A stretch of 64,000 nucleotides of DNA from Diphasiastrum complanatum (taxonomy: Eukaryota > Streptophyta > Lycopodiopsida > Lycopodiales > Lycopodiaceae), in the NCBI GenBank assembly GCA_029204225.1, contig CM055106.1, forward strand, positions 6,210,614 to 6,274,613, read 5' to 3'. A program made the position numbers and the translations under genes. Positions 34,307 through 44,540 of this stretch are shown piece by piece. How positions within the stretch are numbered: position 1 is the stretch's first letter; each line of letters begins with the position of its first letter. The notes under the pieces were generated by a model that saw nothing but the letters and a program-made list of their open reading frames with translations, ran no database searches and was not told the DNA's origin.

Positions 34307-34795
34307 ATTGGACCCTATTTGCATGCTCAAAGCTTGATTTAGAAGACTCTTCATACTGGCCAAAGTTATGCAGAATCTATCGAATCAAGTTTTGAGCATT
34401 CATATTCCATCCAATATCAGATGAGCGTGAAAGAATACAAACTCTGGTTTTCAAATGCTTTATATGCGCATCGATTAGCTATCGGGTGAAAATCTGGCCT
34501 TTGGAGTTTTTCAAATATAATTATTGGATATAAAAAAGGTCTGATATTTAAAGCTTAATGTTGTTAATTTCAACATTAAATGGTAGAAGTGTGATAGCAT
34601 ACTTTTGTAGCATTAATTGTAGATGTGACCATACTTTATTTGAAATTAATTTTGGTTTATTCGATATGGACTAATCATTTTGATGACTGATGGATATTTA
34701 GTTTTATTTGATTGACAAGCCTCGGAGTAATCATCATCATAATCCGAGTCTCGGACATCCAAACCACCACGTTTGCAATCATTTCTGATTTTCTC

Positions 34796-34803
34796 TATAT
34801 ATA
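34796..34803 (+). promoter_or_regulatory. TATA-like box upstream of the histone-like unit
   Basis: TATATATA in CTCTATATATACTGG lies about 50 bp before the motif array and 220 bp before the ATG at 35022, a plausible core promoter with a structured leader. Confidence 0.45.
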
Positions 34804-34848
34804 CTGGTCGACGACGCTGAAATTTTTTTGCTTATAGTTATTTGCATG

Positions 34849-35012
34849 CGATATCGATTCAGCGCGCTCGAAACCAACTTCCTTCAATCCGTTACTACTC
34901 GGCGCGCCCATCCACTATCAACTAACGGATTTGTTGAGCTCAGGTATCGCTTCGACGCGTCCGACCTAAGGCCTGATCCTGAAATCAACATTATTGCGCG
35001 CTGATCTAATAC
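34849..35012. repeat. Alternating inverted motif array, leader of the histone-like unit
   Basis: Copies near 34849 (GATATCGATTCAGCGCGC), 34898 (inverted), 34943 and 34993 (GCGCGCTGATCTAATAC, inverted) are about 45-50 bp apart. The second and third copies match the array of pararetrovirus copy B (15346-15410) beyond the core, for example YCCGACCTA after copy three. Confidence 0.65.
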
Positions 35013-35021
35013 TACACATTA

Positions 35022-35819
35022 ATGGCATTGACCAAGCAGACAACATGAGGTCATTCAGGTGGAATACCAATTTTAGGTGCGGGTCAAGGAAATCCACAAC
35101 CACCACCTTGTCCACCATCACCTCCTCCTAGGCCAAGGGGCAGAAGAAGAGACCCACCCTGACTCAAGGATATTCGGAAGCTTCTAAAGACAAATAATCT
35201 TCTGATTCCAAAATCTCACATACAGAGGTCCATCAAAGACGTTACAAGATGTCTATCTGCAGATGTGAGATGGACAGTACCGGCAATTGAGACGTTTCAC
35301 ACAACATATGAGGATTTCTAGGTGAAATTTGTTTCAAATACTGTTGTTGCAGCTGTCTATGCCAAGAGGGTGACCATCATGCCCAAGGATTTTAACATTG
35401 TGTTCAGGCTTCGGGACACATATGACAAGTTTGTAGAATACTTTAGACCTGCTCCCTCCTCTCCTCAAAAACAAGATTCAGAGAGGAGAAAACAAAAGCA
35501 ATCTCAACCAACCCGGCTTGTTATTCATATATAGAGCGGGAGTGTTTCAAAGAAGAGGAGGTCTCTTGACCCTCCAAATAAAACGAGGGATTTTTCCAAG
35601 CCATCTCCTCTGAATACTATTCTTTCTTCTAGGCATTCTCCTCCCAATACTCCTCCTAAGTCTCTTTCTCCTCCTCCCAGAACTCCAACTTTAACTTCTC
35701 CTCCTAAATCTTCCTCTCCTAATAAATCTCCTCCTCCTACCCCCAAAAATATTGGTTCTCCTCCACCTGTTCTAGGAAATGATTCTTCCAACTGGAGAAA
35801 TGGATTTAGAGATGACTAA
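35022..35819 (+). pseudogene. Histone H3/CENH3-like fold with proline-rich extensions, in-frame stops
   Basis: One frame of 265 codons ending at TAA 35817, with internal stops at codons 9 (TGA), 47 (TGA), 100 (TAG) and 171 (TAG). It begins MALTKQTT, like the H3 tail (ARTKQTA). A Pro-rich and Arg-rich segment follows (codons 27-46), then an H3-type histone fold at about codons 48-130. Residues LLIP (60-63), Trp84 in DVRWT and KDF (122-124) resemble plant CENH3 more than H3, while AKRVTIMPKD (114-123) is shared with both. The C-terminal half (codons 131-265) is rich in Pro, Ser and Lys, unlike any normal H3. Loss of canonical residues (ALQEA replaced by ETFHTT) shows strong divergence. A nucleosome-related or chromatin-targeting role is inference; this copy is dead. 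Confidence 0.7.
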
Positions 35820-36450
35820 ATAGTTGATACTGACTAAATATTCATCTCACTTGATGTGGATGAGACACATGTACAGAAAATTTTAATAGAAATATATTTA
35901 CAGTTTTTCTATGGTTGTTCTTACTTGTTGTTTTTCCTGTTATTAATTCAGGTTATGATTCATTCATCTCAATTACAGTTTTTCGACAAGTTTGTTTTTC
36001 ATAGCCTTGGTCTGCCTTGCCTTTACCATGGTTTTTTTTTTTTGGATAAGTTCAAAAAGATGATCTGATGGAACCTTTGCCACAACCAATCCAAACATGC
36101 GACAAACTTAGATTTGTTGTAGCAAAACTTTCATCAGTTCATCTTCTGAACATATTCAAATATGCCAAGACAAGGACAATATAGACCAAGCAATGAAGAC
36201 AAAAAATACAACCGATATATATGAGACATCAACAAGGGCAAGTGTCAATTGTAGTGGTCACAAAGTTCAAGAAGATCTCCCCAATGGAGATAGTGCATTT
36301 CCTGCAGGAGACAATGAATCTTGTTATCGAAAACTCATATCATCCAGTTGCAATTACATTGTGTTTTGCACCATGGAAATGGAGATCATAGAAATGAAAG
36401 AGACTCATAGAAAAAATGATTCATATATTTTCAAAAATGATGTATACAAA
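35820..36450. other. Unassigned sequence between the histone-like unit and the gypsy integrase
   Basis: No domain was recognised. The first 88 or so codons of the 36193-36975 frame belong here and not to integrase; the join is at about 36450. Confidence 0.4.
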
Positions 36451-37453
36451 AAATTGTACGATTCGGTTTGGATCATTGTTGACAAACTTACGAAGTTTGC
36501 TCAATTTATCCCAACGAAAACTACTGTTAAAGCTTCAAAACTAGCTCAGCTGTTTGTTGAGAAGCTTTTTCAACTGTACAGACTGCCTTGCGATATTGTC
36601 AGTGACCGTGACCCAAAATTCACTGGGAAATTTTGGCAAGCAGTATTTGAAAAGTTGGAAACAACTTTAAGTTTGAGTTCTACAGATCATCCGAAATCAG
36701 ACGGTCAAACGGAAAGGAGCAATCAGATGATGGAGGATATGCTTCGAGCATATGTGGGCCATCGACAGTCTGATTGGGAACAATACCTTCTACTGGTGGA
36801 ATTTGCATATAACAGTGCAAAACATTCAGCGACCGGATTTAGTCCTTTCATGCTTATGTATGGTTTTCAACCTCGATCACCAATTAGTGTTGGCATGAAA
36901 AACCTACGGGTGCAAGCCACAGCTGATTTCCTTGCGGATATGCAGGAAATGTTACAACTGGTAAAGATAGCATAAGAAGTGCCCAGGACAGGGCAAGGCA
37001 CTATGCTGATCTATCTCGGAAGCAGAAGGTATTCATGGTCAACGACTGGGTGTTTTTGAGAGTCCCTAGTCACTTTAGGGGCTTGAAAACTATTAAGTGT
37101 GCAAAGCTGGCGCCTAGGTATTGCGGTCCTTTTAAGGTTATTCAAGTGATAAACAAGGTCGCATACAAACTAGACCTTCCAGCTAACGTTGGAATTCATC
37201 CTGTTTTCCACGTTAGTAAGTTGAAACCCTGGTCCCTATGGAAGATCTAGTGGAACTTCTTCGTGATGAGTCCGTGAGTGGACCACCTGAACCCGAGGCG
37301 ATTGTTAATAACCGGCAGAGAACTCTACGTAGTAGAGTGCTTCGGGAATTTTTAGTCAGGTGGAGGGGCGAATCAGAAGAGGAGAATACCTGGGAAAAGG
37401 AGGCTGATCTCCAGAAGAATTTTCCAAATTTTTCCCTACAAGGAAAAATTTAA
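36451..37453 (+). pseudogene. Ty3/gypsy chromovirus integrase with chromodomain
   Basis: The integrase core lies in frame 36451-36975. The three catalytic acidic residues are visible: Asp in IIVDKLTKFAQF, Asp in VSDRDPKFTGKFWQ, and Glu in SDGQTERSNQ. The C-terminal domain continues in another frame (37035-37250: LAPRYCGPFKV, HPVFHVSKLK). The chromodomain is in a third frame (37238-37453: EFLVRWRGESEEENTWE with its aromatic cage). Chromodomains of such elements bind histone marks and direct insertion to heterochromatin. RT and RNase H are missing upstream and two frameshifts break the gene. Confidence 0.85.
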
Positions 37454-37760
37454 GTTTAGGGGGAAGGAATGTTACATACCTATGTAACTAGCAGTACTTC
37501 AGACCCCTAATAGTCCATTTAGTGTTGGGGGCTAAATGGCAAGGTACCCTTAGGATTAAGGTCTGTGCCCTTGGATAAGGACAAACAAGTGACTATACCT
37601 TAGTTGGAGGTATGGAGTCACGTGACCTTTGGATAAGGGCTACCATTAGTATTAAGGATAAGTACCTTAGATTAAGGTACTAGTGTCCTTGGTTAAGGGC
37701 AAGTAGGTGTCTATGCCTTGGATGGAGGTATGGAACCTAGAGAGGTGTTAGAAAGTCATT
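37454..37760 (+). mobile_element. Polypurine tract and partial 3' LTR of the chromovirus
   Basis: AGGGGGAAGGA (37458-37468) is followed by TGTTACATACC at 37470, the usual start of such LTRs. The LTR has repeated TTAAGG and GATTAAGGT words and stops at about 37760 where a protease-like fragment begins. Confidence 0.6.
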
Positions 37761-37968
37761 GGATGACTATTTTTCTAAACCTTGGGCCTCAACATATATA
37801 GATTCGGGTTCAAGTGTAAACATCATGACCCAAGACACTGCATACGAACTAGGCATCCACCATCAAATATCACCAACACTTAGGCACCTCAGGTTGGCAG
37901 ATGCGCCACCCATAGAACTCCAATATGAGAACAGGTCAGTGTGTATATCGGTGATCAAAATTTTTTAA
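37759..37968 (+). pseudogene. Gypsy-type aspartic protease fragment
   Basis: A 69-codon frame with YIDSGSSVNIM (active-site DSG) and LRLADAPPI, typical of the protease of plant gypsy elements. The start and end are cut; it does not join in frame with the chromovirus integrase and probably comes from another element. Confidence 0.6.
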
Positions 37969-38279
37969 TGAATTTTATAGTATTAAAAACCATGGGAGAA
38001 TCGCCTTACAAAGTATTGTTAGGAAGACCATAGTTGTAACAAGCCGATGTAATAATGCATTAGAGGAAGAAGGAAATTACCTTCTGAGACCAGATGGCTA
38101 CGTCGGAAGGAAAAAATATGAAAAAGATTACTATATCTTGTAAAAAAGATAAAGTATGAGGGCGACATGCCTATATTTTTTACATTTACACTTATAATCC
38201 AAAAGAGAAGATTTATCTCTCTCTGGGGGAATGATATGCCTTATATACTACACATTCCTTGCTTTCAAAATTATCCTTC
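37969..38279. other. Spacer, nothing recognised
   Basis: No motif found; possibly decayed gypsy sequence following the protease fragment. Confidence 0.3.
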
Positions 38280-39360
38280 TAGGTTCTGGTTTGCTTCTAG
38301 ATATGTCGTCGGTTCTTCAGTGAATTGTAGAATTCTACATCTGTGTCTTCACTCCACTGAAGATTGTCGATGAATCTATTAGGAGGTCTTCTTATTCTCT
38401 TCGACCTTCTTGGTTCGACTTGTCGATACTGGTGTATTTGCTCTTCAATTTCTTTGATAGGTTGATCTTCTACTTCTTGTTCTGGAGTATGCGGTTCGAC
38501 ATTCTGGTTCGATGTTTGGCCTTGAACTCCCTCTTCAATTGGCGATATTGAGAAGATTTCATGGCCTCTTGATTCTTTGACTCCTAGAAACGTAGATTCA
38601 TCGACTTCACGTCTCTACTCATTACCACCTTCTTCGAGGTTGGATTATAGAGTAGGTAGATCTGTGAGCCATTCAAATAACTAACCCTGATTGCTTGCAC
38701 TGACATTTCATTGAGCTTGCTTCTCTTTTCTTTTGGTATGTGCATGTATGCTGCACACTAGAATATTCATATGTACAATAGATCGGGCTTCTCACCCGTC
38801 CACATTTCGTATGGCATTTTGTCTTCCAACCTCATTGTCATTGATCTGTTTTGCAGATGTATAGCTGCTGCAATTGCTTCGGCCCAAAATTGACTTGGCA
38901 ATTGTGCTTGTGCCATTATGCATTTAGCTCCTTCGACAAGAGTCATGTTTCTTCTTTCTGCCACACCATTATATTGTGGTGTATAGGCAGGTGTGAATTG
39001 ATGTTCGATTTCTCTGTCTTGGCAGAAGCTTGAGAACTCCTTGCCTGAATACTTGCCTCCATTGTCGGACGTTAGGGTCTGCAATTTCTTGGAGGTATGT
39101 CGCTCTGCAAATGTCACAAACTTCTTGAATGCTTGAAACACTTTGGACTTCTTCTTCAAGTAGTATATTGTCGTCATCCTGCTGTAATCATCAACAAATG
39201 TGAGGAAATATCGCGATCCAGAGAGGGAGTCGACTTTCATCGATCCGAAGACATATGAGTGAACTAGCTCAAGAATGTCCTTGGCTCTTTTTCCTTCATG
39301 CACAAATGGACTTCGATGCTGCTTGCCCTTTTGATAGGCTTCACAGAAGTCGGAGTCTGT
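38280..39360 (-). pseudogene. Ty1/copia pol fragment, second copy of the 10-12 kb family
   Basis: The main minus-strand frame 39303-38767 is integrase core (YFLTFVDDYSRM, LTSDNGGKYS, YNGVAERRN, MPYEMWTG). The integrase C-terminus and linker follow in broken frames down to about 38280 and match 10500-10880. Here the second catalytic Asp is kept (SDNGG), unlike the Tyr of the first copy, but the neighbouring Glu is Lys. Confidence 0.8.
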
Positions 39361-39392
39361 ACTTGTAATTCACAGACCACTCACTAGCTCCT

Positions 39393-39963
39393 TGTTCAAC
39401 AATCTTTTATACTACATTTTTATACTTTTGAGATAAGTATAGTGCGACAAAAATCAAATTCCAAAATAGCATGTGTTTGTATTAAGATCACCTTGTGTAG
39501 ATCCTAAAGATCTTGTTGCGATTACCAAAAGGATATTTGTGGAGAAAACCACCCAACCAAAGAAAAATTGATGATCCCTCAATAGCTTCACCCTAGAGCC
39601 ACAATGACTGAATACAAGAGGTTTTTTGATAGCTAGAAACTAGAATGCAGAAGTGAAGTAGGGCAAGTTTCTATATGTATATATAAACTCTAAGAGCCTA
39701 AGAATATTTCCTCCTAATCCTCTTCAAAACTCATATTAAGTTACTCTAAGATTTTGATCAACCAATGATGAATCAACATTTGTCGATGGTCCATGCAAAA
39801 TCTAGTGTATTTTTGCATGTTTTGCCAAATCTTGTGTATTTTATAGATTGTGCCAAATTTTGTGTATTTTTGCAGACTATTAAAAATTCGAGTATTTTGC
39901 ATATTGAACAAGTCCGATCCTTGTCCAAGAAGAATCAAGTGAAAATTCTAACACTCCCCCTTA
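39393..39963 (-). mobile_element. LTR with adjacent polypurine tract (minus strand)
   Basis: Minus-strand AAGGGGGAG (39954-39962) precedes TGTTAGAATTTTCAC, and the LTR runs down to about TGTTCAACA at 39393 (about 560 bp). This is the 3' LTR end of an element whose body is not recognised. A relative is at 23521-23880. Confidence 0.6.
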
Positions 39964-40408
39964 ATGAGAATTCCTATAACTTCTCACAAAATTTATTATG
40001 ACTCTCTGTGAGGGAATCGAATCTGTGTGTGTGCCAACCCCAATGATCACATTGTTATTTATTTAATAGATAGCGATAAAAGTGACTAATAGGCCATTTT
40101 CGGAAGTTAGGTGGTTTAGAGGCCTAAAGTCATGTTAGTGAATATAGAGATGTTTCCCACCATTTTTCAAATTCAAATAATAAGGGAGGTAGAAATTGGC
40201 CAATAGCCATTGAGGTCAAGTGCCCGTTCTCCACTATAATTAGTGGAGCCAAATACTTCATTTTTTATGTTCAATCAAAGAAGGTGGAACCTCTACCATT
40301 TTAGCAATTGAATGTCCTTGCTTTTCCTTCTCCTCTATCTCTCTCTTGTTTTTGTTATCTTTTCTTATTTAAATTTGCTATTTGTCGGATTTGAATATTG
40401 TTACTAGC

Positions 40409-40467
<59 letters not shown>

Positions 40468-40873
40468 AGCTTGATCATGGAGAATAAGGGTTAATGGATG
40501 TTAGAGTTAGATTGTCATCATAGCATGCATAACACTTTGGATTTGAGCTTTGCTCTCATGAATCTTCTTCACATCTTGTTTGTTTTGCCTTTGCTCATAC
40601 AACACAATCAACCATGGCTTAGCAAAAAAAAGAGCTTGATTCCTTTCAAAAAACTATTCTTAACTAAAATGAACCAAAATAGGGATTACATGCAAGCTAC
40701 CAATTTTGAGGGGGTTTCCATTGCATGGTGTCTAGGCCCTTGTTACAAAACAACTATCCCAAGCTCTAAAAACAATGTGCCCTCATGTGGGACTCACCAT
40801 AACTACTTACTAATGCAATAAGATTGTTATTTACAATGTGACGATAAGATAAATTATCGCTTACCAAATCAAC
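39964..40873. other. LTR-like sequence and (GA)n, minus-strand copia 3' side
   Basis: On the minus strand AAGAGAGAG (40875-40883) precedes TGTTGATTTGGTAAGC at 40874, so 40874 downward is the start of a 3' LTR whose far end could not be fixed. It contains the microsatellite at 40412-40464. Confidence 0.45.
40412..40464. repeat. (GA)26 microsatellite
   Basis: 53 bp of perfect GA repeat inside LTR-like sequence. Confidence 0.95.
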
Positions 40874-40887
40874 ACTCTCTCTTAACC

Positions 40888-41180
40888 CTAATTTATTTTA
40901 CATATACCAAGTTTCTCTCTTAAAAAACTCAAACTTAGCAATACATAGTGCCTTGGTAAAAAGTCAACCAATTGATTCTCTATCCTGCAATGTACCACAT
41001 CTATATCTTTAGATGAGACCTTTTTTCTAATGAAATGGTGTTTCACTTCTATATGCTTAGTGTGTTCATGAAACATAGGATGCTTTGCTAGTCATATGTC
41101 ACTTTGGCTATCACTCTTGATTACCATAGGCTTCACATGTTGAATACCAATGTCCTCCAACACACTGTCCATTAAAATCA
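40888..41180 (-). pseudogene. Copia RNase H C-terminal fragment
   Basis: The minus-strand frame 41076-40888 reads EHTKHIEVKHHFIRKKV, then ENQLVDFL and LREKLGI, the conserved end of copia RNase H. Sequence to 41180 carries earlier RNase H residues in decayed frame. A polypurine tract and LTR start follow at 40883-40874, giving the normal pol, PPT, LTR order. Confidence 0.75.
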
Positions 41181-41227
41181 ATAGTGAGTAATTATCCATG
41201 CTCAAAAGCAAAGATGATGAATGAAGA

Positions 41228-41318
41228 GATGTGAATATAACGGGAGGTATCTACCATCCACCACAAATGAAGATGTGGATATAAGAGGAGGTATCTACCA
41301 TCCACCCACAATTAGAAA
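41228..41318. repeat. Two-copy tandem repeat, about 45-bp unit
   Basis: AGGTATCTACCATCCACC occurs at 41244 and 41289 with similar flanks. Confidence 0.7.
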
Positions 41319-41586
41319 GCATGAATGTAGAAATTTTTTTCTCGTTGGAAGGGTGCCAAACCTTTCCCATCCCTTGAGGTTTTTCACTAGTTACCTCTTC
41401 GGCTTCCTCATCACGCCACAATAGTGGAGCAGATGGATGTAGTTGGTGCAAAATTTCAGTAATATAAAAGAGAGATTCATGTACTAACCATCTCTCTAAC
41501 ATGCTACCTTCAGGCCTTGCCTTTTGACGCACAAATTTTTTTAAGACTTTCATGTATCTTTCCATAAAGAACATCCACCTAAGAAG

Positions 41587-42417
41587 TGTGAAAAATGCAA
41601 AAATAAGCTTGGTAGAGGCCAAAAATCTTGTATATAGATAAACACACATGTGTGGAGCCTATTCCCACATGTGAAAATAGTGTACTTGTCATGTACCATA
41701 ATCATATAAGTTGTACATATGATTTAATTCAAGTTCTAGTGGCTAAAAAGGCCAAAAACTAGTTTTCTAGACATATGACACATGACATCAGTCTATTGCT
41801 TGCATGAGCCACATCCTTTGGTTAGGTGTCACATCCCATGTGTAGAGGACAGCTCACATGTGTGGAATAAGCTGAAGTAGACGAATTTTGACTTCTAGAA
41901 GATTTTCAAGTAGATCTCCATATAGAAGGAAAATGGACCAAAAGTGCTCAAAATAGAAGGTTTTGTCCAAGTGTCAGTTTTGCATGATGAATCATCATAT
42001 GACAAAGCACCTTCACACATGTGGGATCAAAGGGATAATCAGTACCACGAGCTCCCACTTATTGTATATATAGAGCCACATTTGGCCATAATCAGTGTGA
42101 GACACCAATCTTGGTTTTGGAAGCAATTTTGAGTGATTCTCTCCATTTGTCTACATTTTTGTTTTGATTGTTTTGAGGTTCTATCAATGTGTACTTGATT
42201 TTCAGGTTGGAGTCCGTACTCAGACAGTGTTTCACACGTGTGAAACCATAAAGTACACTTACCTTCAATTAATGATTGTTCTTGTTAGGATTTTGTGTCT
42301 AGAATTGATCTAGATTGATCTTAATATGAAGTAGATTGATCGATCAAGTAATCTGACAACCAATCCCTCTTGAGGATCAGATTAGGATCCACTCTTGGTC
42401 CTTTTTGTATCAGAGCC
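41587..42417 (+). mobile_element. Copia LTR with degenerate primer site
   Basis: Starts TGTGAAAAATGC (41587) and is followed by TTTGTATCAGAGCC (42404-42417), a decayed Met-tRNA site. It contains one exact CACACGTGTG (42233) and several CACATGTG variants. The LTR end is not a clean CA, so the right border is approximate. No gag follows. Confidence 0.6.
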
Positions 42418-44177
42418 TAGTACAAGAGGTTTTGTTGAAATTGATAGGGTTAATCCAAATCAAAGCCAAAATTAGCAGTTTTTGGAAACTAGTCAAATTT
42501 TGTGTAGCGAGTTGGATTTGATAGCTATCCTCAACATTTTTGGTCCAGATCTTGTTGTGGGCTGTAGGAATCCTCAAGAAAGAAAAAAATATTAAGCTAA
42601 AAAGAACAAGAAATAGCTTGAAACAAAGCAACGAATCTAGAGAACAAGGAGAAACAAGAAAAGAGCGACAACGGTGCCAATGTTGGCTCTTCAGCATCCA
42701 CACCGGCTATGGCTCCAACTAGCATGACTATGGCAGTCTCCCAACTAGTCTACCTATGGCTTCTCCAACTAGCTTGGATATGGATGCAAGAAAGACATTA
42801 CTGAGCATGGTGGTGAGTATTCTGATGGGTAAGATCCACTCTTCTCTCTTTTCTCTCCTTAACAACTACAAATGATGTCAGGCTTACCCTACTAGAGAAT
42901 GGAGGGCCTGGATTAACTTAACTTGTTGCAAGATCAATACTGTACAATACAATGTGAAGTGACACAATACATGAAACCACACAAGGGCGAACACTCAGAG
43001 AGAAAAGATGGGCATATATTGCAAATGAGGTTCTTCTCGAAAATGGACTCTTCCACTCCTATTTATACTTGGAGTGGTAGTCACTTACAGAAATGCACTA
43101 TGGGACAAATAAGCCACATAGACTAACTTAACTTTGAATCATACTTGTGCCATGGGACAAACCCCCAATAGGCCTTTGTGACTAACTTTTACATAACTTG
43201 AAATTACATATCTATGTGCAATGCCCATGGCAATTTAGACTTAGAACTAAATAACTTAAGCCAGTACGGATACTGTAAAAGCCTAAACTTGCTGGGCAAG
43301 TTCTACGTTTAAATCCTATCCCGGGCAAGTGCGTTCAAATTCTTTCAGTGTCATTCAAGTGAAAATTGACAAATTCTAACATGTGACGAATTGTAACATG
43401 TGACAAAAATTGACAAAATAGTCTTTGTTCATTTAGTGCATTTGCAACCTTCATTTGTGATGGAGGACATAAATCAATATACATACATGTGATGGATCAA
43501 TAGGCGGTCTACGTCAACTGATGGAAGAGCTTGAAGATGAACCAGTCAATAGTTGTTCATTGTACTTTAGTCTTGCTTGCTCCTTTTTTCTGTGATAGAG
43601 CTCAATTGTTTTTTCTTTTTCTAAATCATGTGGAGGTACGATAATTTTCCTAGAATTCATAATTCCAATCAAATGTCATTGTAAGGATAAATTTGCAAGA
43701 AAAATTATACACTCATATTCAAATAACAAATAAAGTGCAATTGATGTCAATATTAATAACAATATATAGCTGCTGTTGCGATCATGAGATGAATTGCTAT
43801 CTGATGATGATGACATCGTCGATGACATATACACACTATAGCTATCTAAATACATCATAAGTAATCATTATGAGACCGTATATACTAAACAAATATAATA
43901 AAATTTGTTAAAGACATGCCAACATCTAATCCATGTATATTTTACTTATACTTAATGTGAATCTAATATTCTAGTAATGTTGCTATCAAGAAAATTGCTT
44001 GGGTGGGGCAACACATGACGAGCAATCAAAAAGAGGTTCATACTGACAAATGTTAGACATCAGTAGATAGTGCGCACAGGCCTATCTCAACTAATTTAAA
44101 GACCATAGCAGTCAATGTTCCAAGCTTTCAGTTTGAACTCTTGTCCAAGATGAGTGACGATCTCACTCAATCTTTCA
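42418..44177. other. Spacer, nothing recognised
   Basis: Possible copia leader at the left, then AT-rich sequence with no coding signature. Confidence 0.35.
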
Positions 44178-44540
44178 TTAGAGGAGTTCTAAATCCCAAA
44201 AAGACCCTTTGTAAAGATTCTTTTTATATTTTGTCTCAATTTTTTCTTACACATGGACCAATCAAAACACTCAAATTTGAAATCTACGTAGCGTAACTTT
44301 TTGAATCCACATTTTGATTCCACACTAAAAATGGCATAACTTTTTAGTGGTAAGTCCGAATTCAGCGGAGTTTCATGCATTGGAAAGCGCTCAACAAGGA
44401 CTTTCCAATAATATGTTATGTAAGCTAAGATTGCAAAGTTATGGCAAGTCAAATGTATTAGTGTTATAATATTTTAATAATATAAACTACATCTTGCACG
44501 AATTCTTAAAGGGTCTTTTTGGAGCTCAAAACTCCTCTAA
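44178..44540. mobile_element. MITE-like element with about 38-bp terminal inverted repeats
   Basis: Left TTAGAGGAGTT and CCCAAAAAGACCCTTT are mirrored on the right by AAAGGGTCTTTTTGGAG and AACTCCTCTAA. Length 363 bp, no ORF of note. Flanking 8-mers ATCTTTCA (44170) and TGCTTTCA (44541) share six bases, compatible with an old 8-bp duplication as in hAT elements. Confidence 0.75.
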
